The translations under genes were made by a program, and so were the position numbers. A DNA stretch of 64,000 nucleotides from Pseudomonas sp. S30 (GTDB taxonomy: Bacteria; Pseudomonadota; Gammaproteobacteria; Pseudomonadales; Pseudomonadaceae): positions 241,296 to 305,295 of the forward strand of contig NZ_JACVTO010000004.1 of the NCBI RefSeq assembly GCF_016518545.1, in the 5' to 3' direction. Numbering within the stretch: position 1 is the stretch's first letter; every line of letters starts with the position of its first letter. The notes under the pieces are model-generated. The model worked only from the letters and a program-made list of their open reading frames with translations, made no database searches and had not been told where the DNA came from. This document shows positions 62,467 to 64,000 of the stretch, piece by piece.

Positions 62467-63264
62467 ATGAACAGCCAGGACGCCAGCGTCGCGGCCAAGC
62501 TCGTCACGGCCATCGGCAGCGCCCACCTGGGGCGCCACCTGTGCGCTTTGCTGGAGGACAAGGTCAGCTACGACATGAGCTGCCTGTACCTGTTCCGCTT
62601 CGACCAGCCCGCCGAACTGCTGCACGATGGCTACAACGACCAGGTCTCTGCCCGGACCCTCAAGGCCTACAGCCGTGGCGGATACCTGCTCGACCCCTTC
62701 TACGTGGCCAGCACCCATCGGCATCCAGGTGGGCTCTGGCGCATGAGCGAGCTGGCGCCGGACAGTTTCTTCGCCTCGGGCTTCGCCATCTCTCCCGACC
62801 TGCATCCTTGCGTGTCGTCCACCCACGGCACGCAAATCGACGAGATTGGCTACATCGTGCATCTGCAGGGCCGCGCGGCCCTGGTGTTCAGCGTGATGAA
62901 AGCGCAGCGACGCGGCCTGTTCACCGACGCTGAGGTGGCCTACCTGAAAGGGCTGGATCCGTTGATCCGCGCCGTCCTCGAGCAGCATGGCCGGCAACTG
63001 CCCCATCAGCTGGACAGCAGCGAGGTGGACAGCAAGCTGGAGAGCGCCTTCGTCGGAGCGCTGGGGCAACTCACCGACGCCCAGCGCTACATCGCCAAGC
63101 TGCTGCTGCAAGGCCACAGCAATGCCTCCATCGCCGCTGAGTTGGGTATTTCCGAAGGTACGGTGAAGGTGCACAAGCACAATCTCTACCAGCGCCTGGA
63201 GATTTCCAGTCATGCCGAACTGTTTCGCCTGTTCATCAGCTACCTGGCGCAAACCACGCAATGA
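62467..63264 (+). CDS. LuxR-family transcriptional regulator
   Basis: A 265-residue regulator. The C-terminal helix-turn-helix reads LTDAQRYIAKLLLQGHSNASIAAELGISEGTVKVHKHNLYQRL, the LuxR/GerE signature. The N-terminal ~180 residues form an unassigned sensory domain (SCLYLFRFDQPAELLHDGY; LVFSVMKAQRRGLFTDAEV). No acyl-homoserine-lactone synthase is nearby. It may control the adjacent SDR/permease pair. Confidence 0.88.
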   Translation: MNSQDASVAAKLVTAIGSAHLGRHLCALLEDKVSYDMSCLYLFRFDQPAELLHDGYNDQVSARTLKAYSRGGYLLDPFYVASTHRHPGGLWRMSELAPDSFFASGFAISPDLHPCVSSTHGTQIDEIGYIVHLQGRAALVFSVMKAQRRGLFTDAEVAYLKGLDPLIRAVLEQHGRQLPHQLDSSEVDSKLESAFVGALGQLTDAQRYIAKLLLQGHSNASIAAELGISEGTVKVHKHNLYQRLEISSHAELFRLFISYLAQTTQ

Positions 63265-63384
63265 CAGGGCGTGTCGGGAACGGCTGGAAGATCGACGGCC
63301 ACCGGTTGACCCCCGGCACCGAGCCCACGACAATCGCAGCCCGATCCTGCACGGTCTGGTCTCATTCTTGACGGAGTCACGGCA

Positions 63385-63978
63385 TTGAAAGCGCTTTCCC
63401 CCTCGGCGACACGGGTGTGTGAGGCGGCCATCGGCCACTTTGCAGCCCAGGGCTACGACGCCTCGTCGCTCAACGAAATCGCCCTGCTGGCCGGGATGCG
63501 CAAGGCGTCGCTGTACGCCCACTTCGCCAACAAGGCGGCGCTGTACACCGCCGCGTTCGAGCGGGCTCTGGCAACCGAGGCGGCGTTCGTCGAGCAGGCG
63601 TTCCGGGAAGAAGCCGCGGGTAAGGTCGCTCCAGGTCACTGGCTGGTGCTCAATCTGGGCGAGCGATACCAGCGTTCCCAGAGCCTGAAGCTGGTCTTGC
63701 GCACAGCGTTCCTCCCACCCGCCGACGTCAAGGACGTGGTCACTGCCCGCTTCGAGCAGCACCTGGAGAACATCCGCGAGGACTTCGGCGAGAGCCTGCG
63801 GGGCCGATTCGAGTGGGCGCGACGTGATAGCGCCCTCACAGACGTCTATGCCGATGCCTATCTCGGGATCATGGACAGCCTGCATGTGGAACTGATGTAT
63901 GCCGACCTTCAGGTGTACACCCGGCGCGCAGCGTCATTGCTCAAGATCCTCGATGATTCGTTGTCGCTGAATCGCTGA
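63385..63978 (+). CDS. TetR-family transcriptional regulator
   Basis: A 197-residue repressor-type regulator. The N-terminal helix-turn-helix is VCEAAIGHFAAQGYDASSLNEIALLAGMRKASLYAHFANKAALY, typical of TetR. The C-terminal ligand domain is all-helical. The frame uses a TTG start at 63385 with GGAG nine bases upstream. It ends 22 bases before the window edge, so its target may lie outside. Confidence 0.88.
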   Translation: MKALSPSATRVCEAAIGHFAAQGYDASSLNEIALLAGMRKASLYAHFANKAALYTAAFERALATEAAFVEQAFREEAAGKVAPGHWLVLNLGERYQRSQSLKLVLRTAFLPPADVKDVVTARFEQHLENIREDFGESLRGRFEWARRDSALTDVYADAYLGIMDSLHVELMYADLQVYTRRAASLLKILDDSLSLNR

Positions 63979-64000
63979 TCCAGCGCCCTCCCTCGCCCGC

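Noticed and set aside
60832..63885. 1017-residue open frame on the minus strand
   Set aside because: It lies antisense to the permease, LuxR and TetR genes, is rich in His, Arg, Gln and Asp as GC-rich shadows are, and resembles no protein family.

Overview
The window is chromosomal DNA from a Pseudomonas, most likely of the P. putida group. I infer this from GC-rich third positions in the core genes, a malonate decarboxylase operon in the order mdcABCDEGHLM with a convergent mdcR, an OprD-family porin, a Pseudomonas-style REP sequence, and a 28-bp dif site close to the E. coli and P. aeruginosa consensus. No rRNA, tRNA, transposase or CRISPR array was seen.

Layout. 1-587: end of a LysR-family regulator. 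619-9272 (minus): a nine-gene accessory chemotaxis operon, receptor-cheY-STAS-cheA-receptor-cheW-cheR-cheD-cheB. 9520-13756: an Lrp/AsnC regulator divergent from an acetylpolyamine-type deacetylase, an APC permease and an ornithine cyclodeaminase, apparently a polyamine/ornithine module. 13890-20625: an OprD porin, then a minus-strand operon of MHS transporter, class II aldolase, 2-hydroxyacid dehydrogenase and a second deacetylase, divergent from a LysR regulator. 20832-33232 (minus): two giant overlapping genes that together encode a split YD/RHS toxin shell with an 800-residue tail. 33581-41773: the malonate operon mdcABCDEGHLM with convergent mdcR.

42078-51043 is accessory DNA near the replication terminus. 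It holds a 5'-nucleotidase plus DCL/HNH gene pair, a three-gene Shango anti-phage system (TerB protein, ATPase, helicase), a small unknown gene, the dif site at 50392-50419 and a HEPN-like gene. GGGNAGGG motifs, the FtsK-orienting type, point toward dif on its left, and one inverted copy lies to its right; this supports a genuine terminus.

51161-59570 is an integrated filamentous (Ff/Pf-like) phage of about 8.4 kb. Its gene order is nearly that of M13: replication protein, small gene, ssDNA-binding protein, small membrane protein, major coat, terminator, 24-residue membrane peptide, adsorption protein with glycine-rich repeats, pVI-like, Zot/pI, and its own secretin (pIV). A divergent XRE repressor and two possible cargo genes sit at the right end. 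The ends are imperfect 25-bp direct repeats built as 11-6-11 palindromes like Xer sites, and no integrase gene is present. 60025-63978: an SDR oxidoreductase, an NCS1 nucleobase-type permease, a LuxR-type regulator and a TetR regulator. Nothing was run against a database; family names rest on motif recognition.
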